From G965267335 sp965267335 (GTDB taxonomy: Bacteria; Bacteroidota; Bacteroidia; Cytophagales; JAAEPT01): a stretch of 64,000 nt of DNA. Below the pieces are notes generated by a model that worked only from the letters and a program-made list of their open reading frames with translations, had not been told where the DNA came from and searched no databases. Where the stretch lies: the NCBI GenBank assembly GCA_965267335.1, contig OZ253953.1:3596001-3660000 (forward strand), given 5' to 3'. Below, one piece after another: positions 13,160-22,676 of this stretch (position 1 is the stretch's first letter; every line of letters begins with the position of its first letter). Both the position numbers and the translations under genes were made by a program.

Positions 13160-13180
13160 GATTACACATGAGGTGTAATC
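13160..13180 (+). terminator. Hairpin ending the cassette region
   Basis: GATTACAC and GTGTAATC form a perfect 8-bp stem around a 5-nt loop, 80 bp after the truncated Fic stop and 18 bp before the beta-mannosidase start. There is no U-tract. It may be a weak terminator, an operator for the mannosidase gene, or a remnant of a final att site. The 13092-13197 gap shows nothing else. Confidence 0.35.
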
Positions 13181-13197
13181 CTTGAATCAACACATAT

Positions 13198-15777
13198 ATG
13201 TTAAAATACTGGCATTACCTTGTCTACAGCCTTTTGTTAATCAGCTGTAAAAATGAATTACAACCCGCTTCAGGCGAAATCTCCATTTCCGAAAACTGGG
13301 AATTCAAAGGCTCTAATCACCACCCAAATTGGCAGGAGGCCCGGGTTCCCGGCTGCGTTCACACCGACCTTATCCGACTTAATAAAATAGAAGACCCCTT
13401 CTATAGGATGAATGAACATGAATTACAATGGATTGACAAGCAAGACTGGGAATACAAAACTTCCTTTGTAATTACTGATGACATCATCAAGCACCAAAAC
13501 CTTGAACTATGCTTTCAAGGCATTGACACCTATTCAAAAATATATCTCAATGACACTCTTATTGCCAGTACAGACAATATGTTTCGCAGTTATTCACTGG
13601 ACATCAAAAAACTTGTAAAAACCGGCCCAAATGTTCTACGCATTATTCTAGAGTCTCCGATAAACCGAGGGTTAGAAAAGTTTGATTCTCTTGGCTACCA
13701 ATTACCAGTATCCGACAATGACCTGGCCGATATTGGTAAAGTGGAAGGTGAAAAACAAGTCAGCATTTTTAGCAGAAAAGCAGGATATCACTTTGGTTGG
13801 GATTGGGGGCCAAGGCTAGTGAGCTCAGGTATCTGGAAACCGGTGGTTCTGAGGTATTGGAATAGCCATCGGATCAAAGATCTTTACATAAAACAAACTC
13901 TACTTGACTCAACTGCTATAATGGAAGCAGAGCTATTAATTGAGTCCAATAGCAACCAGGAAAAAGCTTCAATAGATATTCTGGTAAATGGAGAATCTGC
14001 AAACCAGAAAATTACTTCTCTTTCAGAAGGTATTAATAAAGTAAGAATCCCCTTCCAAATCAATAATCCTCAATTGTGGTGGCCTCAGGGATATGGTGAA
14101 CAGCCCTTATATGAAATAGAAGCTAAAGTAAGCTGCAAAGAGTACCAGGATCAAGTAACCACAGAAATCGGACTTCGAACCATTCAACTTGTTCGTGAGA
14201 ATGATCAGTACGGAAAATCATTCTACTTTGAAGTCAACGGACAACCTATGTTTATGAAAGGGGCTAATTATATCCCACAGGATGTATTTCTTGACAGAGT
14301 TGACACAGCAGATTACAACTTCATCATTGAATCTGCGATCAAAGCTAACATGAATATGCTAAGAGTATGGGGTGGTGGTGTGTATGAATCTGATTATTTC
14401 TACGAACTCTGCGATAAGAACGGGATTCTGATATGGCAGGATTTTATGTTTGCATGCGCCATGTTCCCAGGAGACCAGGACTTTTTAGAAAATGTACGTC
14501 AGGAAGCAACTGAACAAGTAGTCAGATTAAGAAATCATCCCTCCATTGCGCTTTGGTGCGGCAACAATGAAATACTCTCAGCCTGGGAAAACTGGGGATG
14601 GAAGCCCAAAGTAATTGAAGAGCAGTCTCAACAAATTGCCGATACCATATGGTATGCCTACGATGCTATATTCCATAATGTACTTCCGGAAGTAGTTAAG
14701 GAATATAACGGTGAAAGAGTCTATTGGCCTTCGTCCCCGGGTAGTGATTTTGGAAAGAAGGAATCATTCGAAAGTGGTGATGTACACTACTGGATGGTAT
14801 GGTGGGGTAAGCAACCATTCTCTAGCTATAAAGAGGCAATCCCAAGATTTATGTCTGAGTACGGTTTTCAGTCATTTCCTATCTTCAGTTCGGTTAAAAA
14901 TTATACCGACACCAGTGATTACGATGTATACTCACCTGTGATGAAGTCACATCAAAGATCTAGTATTGGCAATGTGACCATAGAAGAATACATGATCCGG
15001 CATTATATCAAGCCAAAAAAGTTTGAACACTACCTCTATGTAAGTCAATTGCTACAAGCTAAAGGGATCAAAACCGCCATTGAAGCTCACCGTCAAAACC
15101 GTCACCGCTGCATGGGAACCCTTTATTGGCAAATCAATGATTGCTGGCCTGTCGCCTCCTGGTCAGGAATCGATTATTATGGAAGATGGAAGGCACTACA
15201 CTATACCGTAAAGAATAGTTTCAGAACATTTTTGATCACCATGGAAAATGCGAATGATTCCCTGAACTTCCATGTCGTTTCAGACTCGTTGAACAACCTT
15301 CAGGCAGAGTTAAAAATTGAACTTCTTGACTTTAAGGGAAAGATTCTGAATCAAAGTATCTCAACTGTAGATGTGCAAGGCAACTCCACCAACAAATATG
15401 TGCAACTGGCATCAAAAACGTTTCTTGGCAATTCAGATTCCACAAGCAGCGTAATTAGAGTCTCATTACGTTCCAAGAGTAAAGTTTATACAGACAATAT
15501 ATTCTTTCTGGCTGAACCCAAGAGCCTGAAACTTACCCAACCCGACATCAAATTTGAAATCATCGAAAACCCTTCCAATTATGAAATTCTGCTCGAGACA
15601 GACTTGCTGGCTAAAAACATTTACCTGGAAACCGAATGGAATGGTAACTTCAGTGATAACTTTTTTGACCTTATTCCGGGTCAGAAGAAATCTATACTCC
15701 TCTTCAAATCCAACGATATGAGTATCGACAAACTCCGAAAAGGGCTTCAAATATATTCACTGGTTGATTGTTACTAA
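13198..15777 (+). CDS. Beta-mannosidase, GH2 (859 aa)
   Basis: Hydrolyses terminal beta-1,4-mannosyl residues of manno-oligosaccharides. The N-terminus (MLKYWHYLVYSLLLISC) is a lipoprotein signal with Cys about 17. A GH2 sugar-binding jelly-roll domain follows (VPGCVHTDLIRLNKIEDPF is the beta-mannosidase fingerprint), then an Ig-like domain, then the TIM barrel with acid/base E458 in LWCGNNE and nucleophile E554 in FMSEYGFQS. Length and order fit GH2 beta-mannosidases. It starts just right of the cassette array and is convergent with the AraC regulator gene (31-bp gap). A second, partly visible homologue lies at 61784, downstream of a xylanase, so mannan/xylan use is a theme of this genome. 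Not part of a susC/susD locus here. Confidence 0.93.
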   Translation: MLKYWHYLVYSLLLISCKNELQPASGEISISENWEFKGSNHHPNWQEARVPGCVHTDLIRLNKIEDPFYRMNEHELQWIDKQDWEYKTSFVITDDIIKHQNLELCFQGIDTYSKIYLNDTLIASTDNMFRSYSLDIKKLVKTGPNVLRIILESPINRGLEKFDSLGYQLPVSDNDLADIGKVEGEKQVSIFSRKAGYHFGWDWGPRLVSSGIWKPVVLRYWNSHRIKDLYIKQTLLDSTAIMEAELLIESNSNQEKASIDILVNGESANQKITSLSEGINKVRIPFQINNPQLWWPQGYGEQPLYEIEAKVSCKEYQDQVTTEIGLRTIQLVRENDQYGKSFYFEVNGQPMFMKGANYIPQDVFLDRVDTADYNFIIESAIKANMNMLRVWGGGVYESDYFYELCDKNGILIWQDFMFACAMFPGDQDFLENVRQEATEQVVRLRNHPSIALWCGNNEILSAWENWGWKPKVIEEQSQQIADTIWYAYDAIFHNVLPEVVKEYNGERVYWPSSPGSDFGKKESFESGDVHYWMVWWGKQPFSSYKEAIPRFMSEYGFQSFPIFSSVKNYTDTSDYDVYSPVMKSHQRSSIGNVTIEEYMIRHYIKPKKFEHYLYVSQLLQAKGIKTAIEAHRQNRHRCMGTLYWQINDCWPVASWSGIDYYGRWKALHYTVKNSFRTFLITMENANDSLNFHVVSDSLNNLQAELKIELLDFKGKILNQSISTVDVQGNSTNKYVQLASKTFLGNSDSTSSVIRVSLRSKSKVYTDNIFFLAEPKSLKLTQPDIKFEIIENPSNYEILLETDLLAKNIYLETEWNGNFSDNFFDLIPGQKKSILLFKSNDMSIDKLRKGLQIYSLVDCY

Positions 15778-15807
15778 TGGAGACAATGAGCTAGTTTTTC
15801 AAAATTT

Positions 15808-16677
15808 CTATACATTACGCAATGTTGTTGGTGACACTCCAGTTTTCTTTTTGAATAGCCTGCTGAAATAATAAATTGAATCAAAGCCTAATTCATAACT
15901 AATTTCTTGTATTGTTTTATCGGTGCTCACAATCAATTCACGTGCCCGCATAATTTTCATTTCCAGAAAATATTGATGCGGTGACACACCGGTATATTGC
16001 TTAAACTGCTTCCGCAACTGATCATATCCCACTCCATATTCCATCGCCATCGCCTGTAAGTCAATATTATCAGAAACGTGAGCCAGCATATTCGCCTTAA
16101 TTTCACTAATATATCTGACAATGGGCTCATCATGAAAAACACGTCTCTTGGTGAATGCGATAACTGTTCCCAGAAGCTTCATAACAATACCGGCACCAAT
16201 CTGATGATAACCAGGCCCTTCTCCTTCCACCAGGTCTAATAACTCCTGATACAACAAAACGATATCTTCGTGTATACCGATATGAACAACCGGGCTGTCT
16301 GCGAAAAATTTATTTTGACTCAATAGTGATTCCGCAATCCTACCGTTGAATCCCACATAGTATTCATACCAACCTCTTTCCTGCTTCGGACGATACCGAT
16401 GTCGTTCGAATGGTCTAATTATAATAATACTTCCTGCCCTCACCTGAAACTTCCCTGATTGGTTCTCAAAAACCCCTTCCCCTTCGGTAATATATAGCAA
16501 CTGATACTCCTGAATAACCCTACCCTTGCCCCAGGTAAAATAATACCCGCTTGGGTGCTCTGACGGAGGGTAACTAACATTTTCCTTCACTTCCGCACAG
16601 CCAGCTACAGTAAGGAACAACCCCCACTCCCTGTCTTCTTCACCAGAAGTCAGATATTTAAACCACTTAGTATTCAT
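15808..16677 (-). CDS. AraC-family regulator, likely of rhamnose catabolism (289 aa)
   Basis: The N-terminal ~170 residues form a cupin-like ligand-binding domain (EYQLLYITEGEGVFEN, RAGSIIIIRPFERHRYRP). The C-terminal ~100 residues are two helix-turn-helix motifs of the AraC/XylS type (DLQAMAMEYGVGYDQLRKQF and TIQEISYELGFDSIYYFSRL, followed by FKKKTGVSPTTLR). It is divergent from the rhamnose operon with a 118-bp shared upstream region, which is the standard geometry for a local sugar-responsive activator. The ligand (L-rhamnose or a derivative) is inferred from context. Confidence 0.88.
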   Translation of the reverse strand: MNTKWFKYLTSGEEDREWGLFLTVAGCAEVKENVSYPPSEHPSGYYFTWGKGRVIQEYQLLYITEGEGVFENQSGKFQVRAGSIIIIRPFERHRYRPKQERGWYEYYVGFNGRIAESLLSQNKFFADSPVVHIGIHEDIVLLYQELLDLVEGEGPGYHQIGAGIVMKLLGTVIAFTKRRVFHDEPIVRYISEIKANMLAHVSDNIDLQAMAMEYGVGYDQLRKQFKQYTGVSPHQYFLEMKIMRARELIVSTDKTIQEISYELGFDSIYYFSRLFKKKTGVSPTTLRNV

Positions 16678-16795
16678 AAATCCAAAATGTGCAAATCATA
16701 ACCCAATAAGTGCAACTAATTAGCTTAAATATAGAATAAATTTGAATTAATCAATTATACAAATCTGTCATTATACACAAATAAACATCAATGTC
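16678..16795 (+). promoter_or_regulatory. Divergent promoter region araC / rhamnose operon
   Basis: AT-rich region between two divergent starts. TAAATTTG at 16737-16744 matches TAnnTTTG and would place transcription of the operon about 45 bp before its first ATG (16796). No clear -33 TTG sits at the normal distance, which fits an activator-dependent promoter. Direct repeats for AraC binding were not resolved by eye. Confidence 0.4.
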
Positions 16796-18895
16796 ATGGA
16801 ATTGAAGACCTTCCAACACGTAAAATATCTATGGGACGAGACCAAAGCAGCTTCATTCGGTGCAAATGAAGTTGACCTATTTCTTTATCGCTCAAACATT
16901 CTTGGAGCTGATCTAAGAATCACTAATTATGGTGGTGGAAACACTTCTTGCAAGACCATAGAAAAGGACCCGCTAACAGGAGAGGAAGTAGAGGTAATGT
17001 GGGTTAAAGGTTCAGGTGGTGATATAGGCACTCTCACTCGAGAAGGTATAGCCGGGCTTTATACTGACCGCCTGCGTAGTCTAAAAAATGTTTACAGGGG
17101 AATCGAATTTGAAGATGAGATTGTTCCAATGTACAATCATTGCCTTTTTGATCTGGATAGTAAGGCTCCCTCCATAGACACTGCACTACATGGTCTTCTT
17201 CCATTTAAACACATAGATCACCTGCACCCTGACGCTCTCATCGCAGTGGCCGCAGCCAAAGACAGCGAAAAAATCACTAAAGAAATATGGGGGGATACCA
17301 TGGGATGGATTCCCTGGCAAAGACCTGGTTTTGACCTAGGCATACAACTTGAAAAATGCCTGAATGATAACCCAGGCATAAGAGGGATTGTGTTGGGTGG
17401 ACATGGACTATTCACCTGGGCTGACACTTCATATGAATGCTACATCAACAGCCTGGAAGTTATTGAAATGGCATCCGAATACATAGCAGAAAGAGAAGGC
17501 AAGGATCGACCGGTGTTTGGAGGACCTGTAACAGAAAGTTTATCCGAATCAGAAAGAAAAGCTCAAGCAGCTCAGCTTGCACCAATCCTGAGAGGACTTT
17601 GCTCCAGTCATCAACAAATGATCGGGCATTTCACAGACGATGAACGCGTATTGCAGTTCATCAATAGTGCTGACCTTGGTAAGCTTGCCCCTCTTGGCAC
17701 ATCATGTCCTGATCACTTTCTAAGAACGAAAATTCAGCCACTGGTACTGGACATAGCCAGTGATGTTAACCTCGATAACTCAGAAGAGGTGAAAGCTTCA
17801 TTACTTCCGCTATTCGAACAATACCGAGCTGATTACACTAATTATTACGAAACGTGCAAGCATCCCAATAGCCCTGCAATGAGGGACCCTAATCCGGTTA
17901 TCATTCTATACCCGGGGGTAGGTATGTTCAGCTTTGCGAAAAACAAGCAAACCGCAAGGGTAGCCAGTGAGTTCTATCTCAATGCGATCAATGTCATGCG
18001 AGGTGCTGAGGCGATATCAGAATACACTGCACTTTCAAGACAGGAAGCATTTAACATTGAATATTGGCTGCTGGAAGAAGCAAAACTACAGCGCTTACCT
18101 GCCGAAAAACCTTTATCACGAAAAGTGGCTCTCATAACAGGAGCTGGTGGAGGTATAGGCAAAGCAATTGCAGAAAAACTAGCCAATGAAGGTGCCAATG
18201 TGGTACTGACCGATATAATGGAAGAACGAATCAGTACGATCAATCAATCTTTCAAAAGAGACATCTCAACATACGAAGCTGGTAACATCAGTAACCCCGA
18301 TGACATCAAAAAAATCTATGAAACCGCCTGTCTGGAATTTGGAGGTATAGACATTGTAGTTCATTCGGCCGGGTTAGCCATTTCACAGTCACTGGAAAAC
18401 ACAAGTTTACAGGACTGGGAAACCCTAAACAATGTCTTGGTTAAAGGTCAGTTTATTCTGGCTCAACAAGGAGTTGAAATAATGAGAAAGCAAGGTACAG
18501 GAGGTAACCTCATCAGTATTGCAAGTAAGAATGGATTGGTTGCGGGCAAGAACAATGTCGCCTACGGCACATTGAAAGCCGCTCAGCAGCACATGACCAG
18601 GCTTTTGGCAGCAGAACTGGGGCCTGAAAAAATCAGGGTTAATACTGTCAACCCGGATGGTGTTATTGTGGGTAGTAAAATCTGGGAAGGCGAATGGGCT
18701 GAAGGACGGGCCAAAGCTTACGGAATTACTGTAGAAGAACTCCCTGAATACTATGCTAAAAGAAATCTATTGAATGAAATCATAACACCTGAGGATATAG
18801 CCAACGCTGTTTTTTCATTAACAGCAATTATGGATAAAAGCACAGGTAATATGATCAATGTTGATGGCGGTGTTGCAACGGCCTTCCCTAGATAA
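16796..18895 (+). CDS. rhaD: Bifunctional rhamnulose-1-phosphate aldolase / L-lactaldehyde dehydrogenase (699 aa)
   Basis: Residues ~1-430 are a class II aldolase-like domain (NYGGGNTSCK near the start, HLHPDALIAVAAAK and GGHGLFTW with metal-binding His). Residues ~435-699 are a short-chain dehydrogenase with the TGAGGGIGKAIA nucleotide loop, an active-site Ser near NLISIAS and Y-x-x-x-K in AYGTLKAAQQ. Fusions of this kind (RhaE/RhaD-type) split L-rhamnulose-1-phosphate into DHAP and L-lactaldehyde and oxidise the aldehyde to L-lactate with NAD+. It is the first gene of a tightly spaced operon with isomerase, kinase and lactate dehydrogenase, which supports the call. The symbol is the common name of the aldolase; some authors use rhaE or rhaDA for the fusion. 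Confidence 0.9.
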   Translation: MELKTFQHVKYLWDETKAASFGANEVDLFLYRSNILGADLRITNYGGGNTSCKTIEKDPLTGEEVEVMWVKGSGGDIGTLTREGIAGLYTDRLRSLKNVYRGIEFEDEIVPMYNHCLFDLDSKAPSIDTALHGLLPFKHIDHLHPDALIAVAAAKDSEKITKEIWGDTMGWIPWQRPGFDLGIQLEKCLNDNPGIRGIVLGGHGLFTWADTSYECYINSLEVIEMASEYIAEREGKDRPVFGGPVTESLSESERKAQAAQLAPILRGLCSSHQQMIGHFTDDERVLQFINSADLGKLAPLGTSCPDHFLRTKIQPLVLDIASDVNLDNSEEVKASLLPLFEQYRADYTNYYETCKHPNSPAMRDPNPVIILYPGVGMFSFAKNKQTARVASEFYLNAINVMRGAEAISEYTALSRQEAFNIEYWLLEEAKLQRLPAEKPLSRKVALITGAGGGIGKAIAEKLANEGANVVLTDIMEERISTINQSFKRDISTYEAGNISNPDDIKKIYETACLEFGGIDIVVHSAGLAISQSLENTSLQDWETLNNVLVKGQFILAQQGVEIMRKQGTGGNLISIASKNGLVAGKNNVAYGTLKAAQQHMTRLLAAELGPEKIRVNTVNPDGVIVGSKIWEGEWAEGRAKAYGITVEELPEYYAKRNLLNEIITPEDIANAVFSLTAIMDKSTGNMINVDGGVATAFPR

Positions 18896-18905
18896 TCACA
18901 GAACT

Positions 18906-20177
18906 ATGCAGATAGAAAAATCACTAATTGAAGACCAGAACCGAACCGGAATCGCTCAGCATTCTCAAAAGTTTGAGCAGTTGAGGAGCGAACTTGAGTC
19001 ATCAGGTATCAATGTCGAACAAATCATCACTAAGTTAAAGGCGTTTCAAGTGACAATTCCGAGTTGGGCATTAGGTACTGGTGGCACCCGGTTTGGTCGG
19101 TTTTCAATGGGTGGTGAACCCCGTTCACTCGAGGAAAAGATTGATGATGTAGGTATAATCCATTCTTTGACTCAATCTGCAGGAGCCATTTCGTTACACA
19201 TACCCTGGGATGTGCCGACTGACCCCTCCACTATCCGGGAGCAATGCAGCAGCCACGGAATCACATTTGATGCAATGAATTCCAATACCTTTCAGGACCA
19301 GCCTAATGCTGTGAATAGCTATAAATTTGGCTCACTCTCCCACAATTCTAAAGATGTACGAAAACAAGCTATAGAACATAATATCGAAGTTATCGAACAC
19401 GGTATTGCACTAGGTTCCAAAGCTCTCACCATTTGGCTGGCGGATGGATCTTCATTTCCCGGTCAACACAACTTCAGAAAAGCACTAGAACACACACAAG
19501 AATCCATTCTAGAGATCTATGAGGCCATGCCTCAGGATTGGAATTTACTTATCGAATATAAGCCATTCGAGCCACACTTCTACTCCATGGTTATTCCAGA
19601 TTGGGGCACCTCTATGTTGTTGGCTGAAGCTTGTGGACAACGAGCCTTTACACTCGTTGACCTGGGACACCACCTACCGAATACCAATATTGAACAGATC
19701 GTTTCCGTACTAATCATGAAAGGGAAATTAGGTGGTTTTCATTTCAATGATAGCCAGTACGGTGATGATGATCTGACTTGTGGTAGCCTCAATCCATATC
19801 AATTATTCCTGATATTCAACGAACTTATTGATGGAGAACTAAACAACAGTGATATGTCATGGATGATTGACGCCAGCCACAATCTAAAAGACCCGATGGA
19901 GGACCTAATCCAAAGTTTAGAAAACATAAACACCTCCTATGCCAAAGCACTACTAGTTAATAGACAAGAGCTTACAAATGCACAAAATATCAATGACATT
20001 ACGCGCAGCCAGGAAATACTGCAACGCGCCTATCTCACTGATGTGCGCACCTTAGTCACAGAAGCTAGATTACAAAATGGCGGGGCAATTTCTCCAATTG
20101 AAACTTACCGAAACCTGAATATAAGACAAGAATTAATCCTCGATAGAGGGTCAAAGGTAGTAGCAACCGGACTTTAG
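18906..20177 (+). CDS. rhaI: L-rhamnose isomerase, RhaI type (423 aa)
   Basis: ATG 18906 is used; an earlier in-frame start (18858) would overlap the aldolase gene. The protein is a TIM-barrel sugar isomerase: PSWALGTGGTRFGRF near the start, SLHIPWDVP, LIEYKPFEPHFY (metal-ligand Glu), LVDLGHHLPN (Asp, His) and GGFHFNDSQYGDDD. This matches the Pseudomonas-type L-rhamnose isomerase rather than the classical RhaA. It interconverts L-rhamnose and L-rhamnulose. It follows the aldolase by 10 bp and precedes the kinase by 1 bp, consistent with one transcript. Length (423 aa) is normal for the family. Confidence 0.83.
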   Translation: MQIEKSLIEDQNRTGIAQHSQKFEQLRSELESSGINVEQIITKLKAFQVTIPSWALGTGGTRFGRFSMGGEPRSLEEKIDDVGIIHSLTQSAGAISLHIPWDVPTDPSTIREQCSSHGITFDAMNSNTFQDQPNAVNSYKFGSLSHNSKDVRKQAIEHNIEVIEHGIALGSKALTIWLADGSSFPGQHNFRKALEHTQESILEIYEAMPQDWNLLIEYKPFEPHFYSMVIPDWGTSMLLAEACGQRAFTLVDLGHHLPNTNIEQIVSVLIMKGKLGGFHFNDSQYGDDDLTCGSLNPYQLFLIFNELIDGELNNSDMSWMIDASHNLKDPMEDLIQSLENINTSYAKALLVNRQELTNAQNINDITRSQEILQRAYLTDVRTLVTEARLQNGGAISPIETYRNLNIRQELILDRGSKVVATGL

Positions 20178-20178
20178 T

Positions 20179-21516
20179 ATGAAAGTATTTGCCATTTTCG
20201 ATATCGGAAAAACAAACAAAAAACTGTTTCTGCTAAACAAAAACTATGAGGTAGTAAAATGCATAAACCGTACTTTTGATGAAATCGAGGACGAGGATGG
20301 TTTTCCTTGCGATGATTTGGTCACTATACAGGAATGGGTTTTGGAGTCGGTGGTAGAGTTAGTTAAAGACTCAGATGTAGAGTTACTAGGCGTTAATTTT
20401 TCCACTTATGGTGCCAGTCTTGTACATATAGACGAGCATGGGAATATACTCACGCCTTTTTATAATTATCTCAAACCATATCCTGAAGAAATCCTTGAGC
20501 AATTCCGAAGTATTTACGGAGACATACTTCATAATGAAGACCAGCCCGACCACTCTTACGGAATGTTAAACACCGGTTTACAGTTATATAGACTCAAAAC
20601 TGAACAGCCACACACTTATAAAAAAATTCATAAATCTTTACACTTCTCACAGTACCTGAGCTATCTCTTCACAGGCAAAATGTATACTGACCCTACTCAA
20701 TTGGGTTGTCATACCGGTCTTTGGGACTTTGACAACAATTGTTTTCAAAACTGGGTTCTTATTGAAAAGATTGACCAGAAAATCCCAAGTCTTGCCCCAA
20801 CCGAGACAGTAATTCCTATAGAAATAAACAACAAAAGGGTACTATTTGGTGTGGGCGTCCATGATACTTCTTCAGCACTAATATCTTATCTAAAAAAATT
20901 CACTGTTCCTTTTATTCTGATTTCAACTGGCACTTGGTGTATAACAATCAACCCCTTTGAAGTGAGAAAAACCAAATCAGATGAACTGAAAAAAGAATGG
21001 CCAAACCTTATGTTAATCAATGGTCAACCGATTAACCCCAAAAGGTCACTCCTTGGCAAAGAACATGAGTATCAGGTAACCCGGTTGAATAAATATTATC
21101 AGGTGTCATCCTCTGCCCACAAGGGAATCAGATTTCAGCCTGAGGTATATGACAAAATCGGCCAGATCACTGAAAAGGTATTTGATTTTAAATATATAGA
21201 ATCAGAAACCGGACCCGACCAAGAACCCAATTTTGACTTATTCCATACACATACCGAAGCATATCACAGGCTGATGCATGAACTTATGGAGGTTCAGCTG
21301 CGACATATTGAAGAGGTCAAGAAGACTAGCCAATCAATCAAAGTGATCTTTGTTGACGGGGGATTTGCAAGTAATGATATATTCATGAGTATTTTGAAAA
21401 AACGATTTCCGCTGATTGACGTTAGATCAGAAACGAACATGGGCTCGGCATTAGGTGCCGCAATGCTCTTAGCCCCACAAACTGAGTGGACACAACAACT
21501 AACTAATACAGTCTAA
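20179..21516 (+). CDS. FGGY-family sugar kinase, probable L-rhamnulokinase (445 aa)
   Basis: ATP-dependent kinase expected to make L-rhamnulose-1-phosphate. The N-terminal ATPase strand FAIFDIGKTNKKLFLLN has the phosphate-1 loop (D-I-G-K-T-N) of the actin-like fold. NFSTYGASLVHIDEHG, GCHTGLWDF and GVGVHDTSSALI are FGGY core segments, and IFVDGGFASNDIFM near the C-terminus is the adenosine-binding loop. It diverges from RhaB of enteric bacteria, so the substrate is assigned from operon context. It starts 1 bp after the isomerase stop and ends 4 bp before the next ORF. Confidence 0.83.
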   Translation: MKVFAIFDIGKTNKKLFLLNKNYEVVKCINRTFDEIEDEDGFPCDDLVTIQEWVLESVVELVKDSDVELLGVNFSTYGASLVHIDEHGNILTPFYNYLKPYPEEILEQFRSIYGDILHNEDQPDHSYGMLNTGLQLYRLKTEQPHTYKKIHKSLHFSQYLSYLFTGKMYTDPTQLGCHTGLWDFDNNCFQNWVLIEKIDQKIPSLAPTETVIPIEINNKRVLFGVGVHDTSSALISYLKKFTVPFILISTGTWCITINPFEVRKTKSDELKKEWPNLMLINGQPINPKRSLLGKEHEYQVTRLNKYYQVSSSAHKGIRFQPEVYDKIGQITEKVFDFKYIESETGPDQEPNFDLFHTHTEAYHRLMHELMEVQLRHIEEVKKTSQSIKVIFVDGGFASNDIFMSILKKRFPLIDVRSETNMGSALGAAMLLAPQTEWTQQLTNTV

Positions 21517-21520
21517 AATC

Positions 21521-22672
21521 ATGGATACTCCAATTGACCCACGATACCCCGACATTGATTTTCTAAGAAGAAAGGCGAGGAAACGGATTCCTAGATTTGC
21601 TTTCGAATACCTTGACGGTGGCTGTAACAGTGGAGTGAATTTGAAAAGAAACAACGATGAAATTCGTCAGGTTAAGCTTAACCCGACCTACATAAAAGAA
21701 ATAATTGATATCTCACTTGAAACAAGCCTATTTGGAAAAACCTATAGTGCCCCATTTGGTGTGGCACCAATCGGTCTTCAAGGGCTTATATGGCCGGGGG
21801 CGACAGAAATACTGGCAAAAGCCGCCTTTCAACACAACGTTCCGTTTATACTCAGCACGGTAGCGACAGCAAGTGTTGAGAAAGTTAGTGAAATAACAGA
21901 AGGCAATGCCTGGTTTCAGCTGTATTACCCCTCGGTAGATACTGTACGAAACGATTTACTCAATCGCATTGAGAAGGCTGGCATCAAAACACTTGTCGTA
22001 CTTTGCGATGTTCCAACCTTCGGATATCGCTCCCGTGAAATCAAGAACGGGCTCTCAATACCGCCCCGAATGACTTTCAACAACATGGTTGAGATAATCA
22101 GTCACCCTACTTGGGCACTTCAAACCTTAATTAAAGGACAGCCTAACTTTCAAACGCTGAAGCCATATATGACCGGCAAAATGAGTCTTAAACACCTGGG
22201 TTTGTTCATGAACAAAACATTTGATGGAAGGCTAAATCAGGACAAACTCAAAGAACTGCGGGAAAAGTGGAAAGGAAATCTGGTTCTCAAGGGCGTTTCC
22301 AGCCTTTCTGATGCGGAAACCGCAATTCAAACCGGGTTTGAAGGCATTATTGTTTCCAATCATGGTGGGAGACAACTGGATAATGGTGAATCATCCATAC
22401 AGGCAATGCATAGAATCGCGAAAGCACACAACTCTGACATTACTATTATGATGGATAGTGGCATTCGTACAGGACCTGATATTGCTGCGTCAATGGCTAT
22501 GGGAGCTGAATTTACATTTCTTGGAAGATCATTTATGTATGGTGTCGCTGCACTTGGTAAAAAAGGCGGTCATCAGACAATCTCGATCTTGAAAAAACAG
22601 TTGCAGCAAGTATTAGAGCAATTACGTTGTCCCGACCCGAAATCACTACCTCGGTTCCTTATCGAAGAATGA
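21521..22672 (+). CDS. lldD: L-lactate dehydrogenase / FMN alpha-hydroxy-acid oxidase (383 aa)
   Basis: FMN-dependent oxidation of L-lactate to pyruvate. Seen: FEYLDGGCNSGVN at the N-terminus, PFGVAPIGLQGLIWPGAT, FQLYYP (substrate-binding Tyr), LVLKGVSSLSDAE (catalytic Lys), IVSNHGGRQLDNG (catalytic His and Arg) and MDSGIRTGPDIAASMAMGA with LGRSFMYG (FMN phosphate binding). Length is typical. In this operon it would use the L-lactate made by the dehydrogenase half of the upstream fusion protein, completing rhamnose to pyruvate plus DHAP. It is cytoplasmic or membrane-associated, passing electrons to quinone. Confidence 0.9.
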   Translation: MDTPIDPRYPDIDFLRRKARKRIPRFAFEYLDGGCNSGVNLKRNNDEIRQVKLNPTYIKEIIDISLETSLFGKTYSAPFGVAPIGLQGLIWPGATEILAKAAFQHNVPFILSTVATASVEKVSEITEGNAWFQLYYPSVDTVRNDLLNRIEKAGIKTLVVLCDVPTFGYRSREIKNGLSIPPRMTFNNMVEIISHPTWALQTLIKGQPNFQTLKPYMTGKMSLKHLGLFMNKTFDGRLNQDKLKELREKWKGNLVLKGVSSLSDAETAIQTGFEGIIVSNHGGRQLDNGESSIQAMHRIAKAHNSDITIMMDSGIRTGPDIAASMAMGAEFTFLGRSFMYGVAALGKKGGHQTISILKKQLQQVLEQLRCPDPKSLPRFLIEE

Positions 22673-22676
22673 GATT

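Noticed and set aside
13092..13180. A final attC-like site after the truncated Fic gene
   Set aside because: The only clear structure is the short GATTACAC/GTGTAATC hairpin; no paired left and right cores were found.
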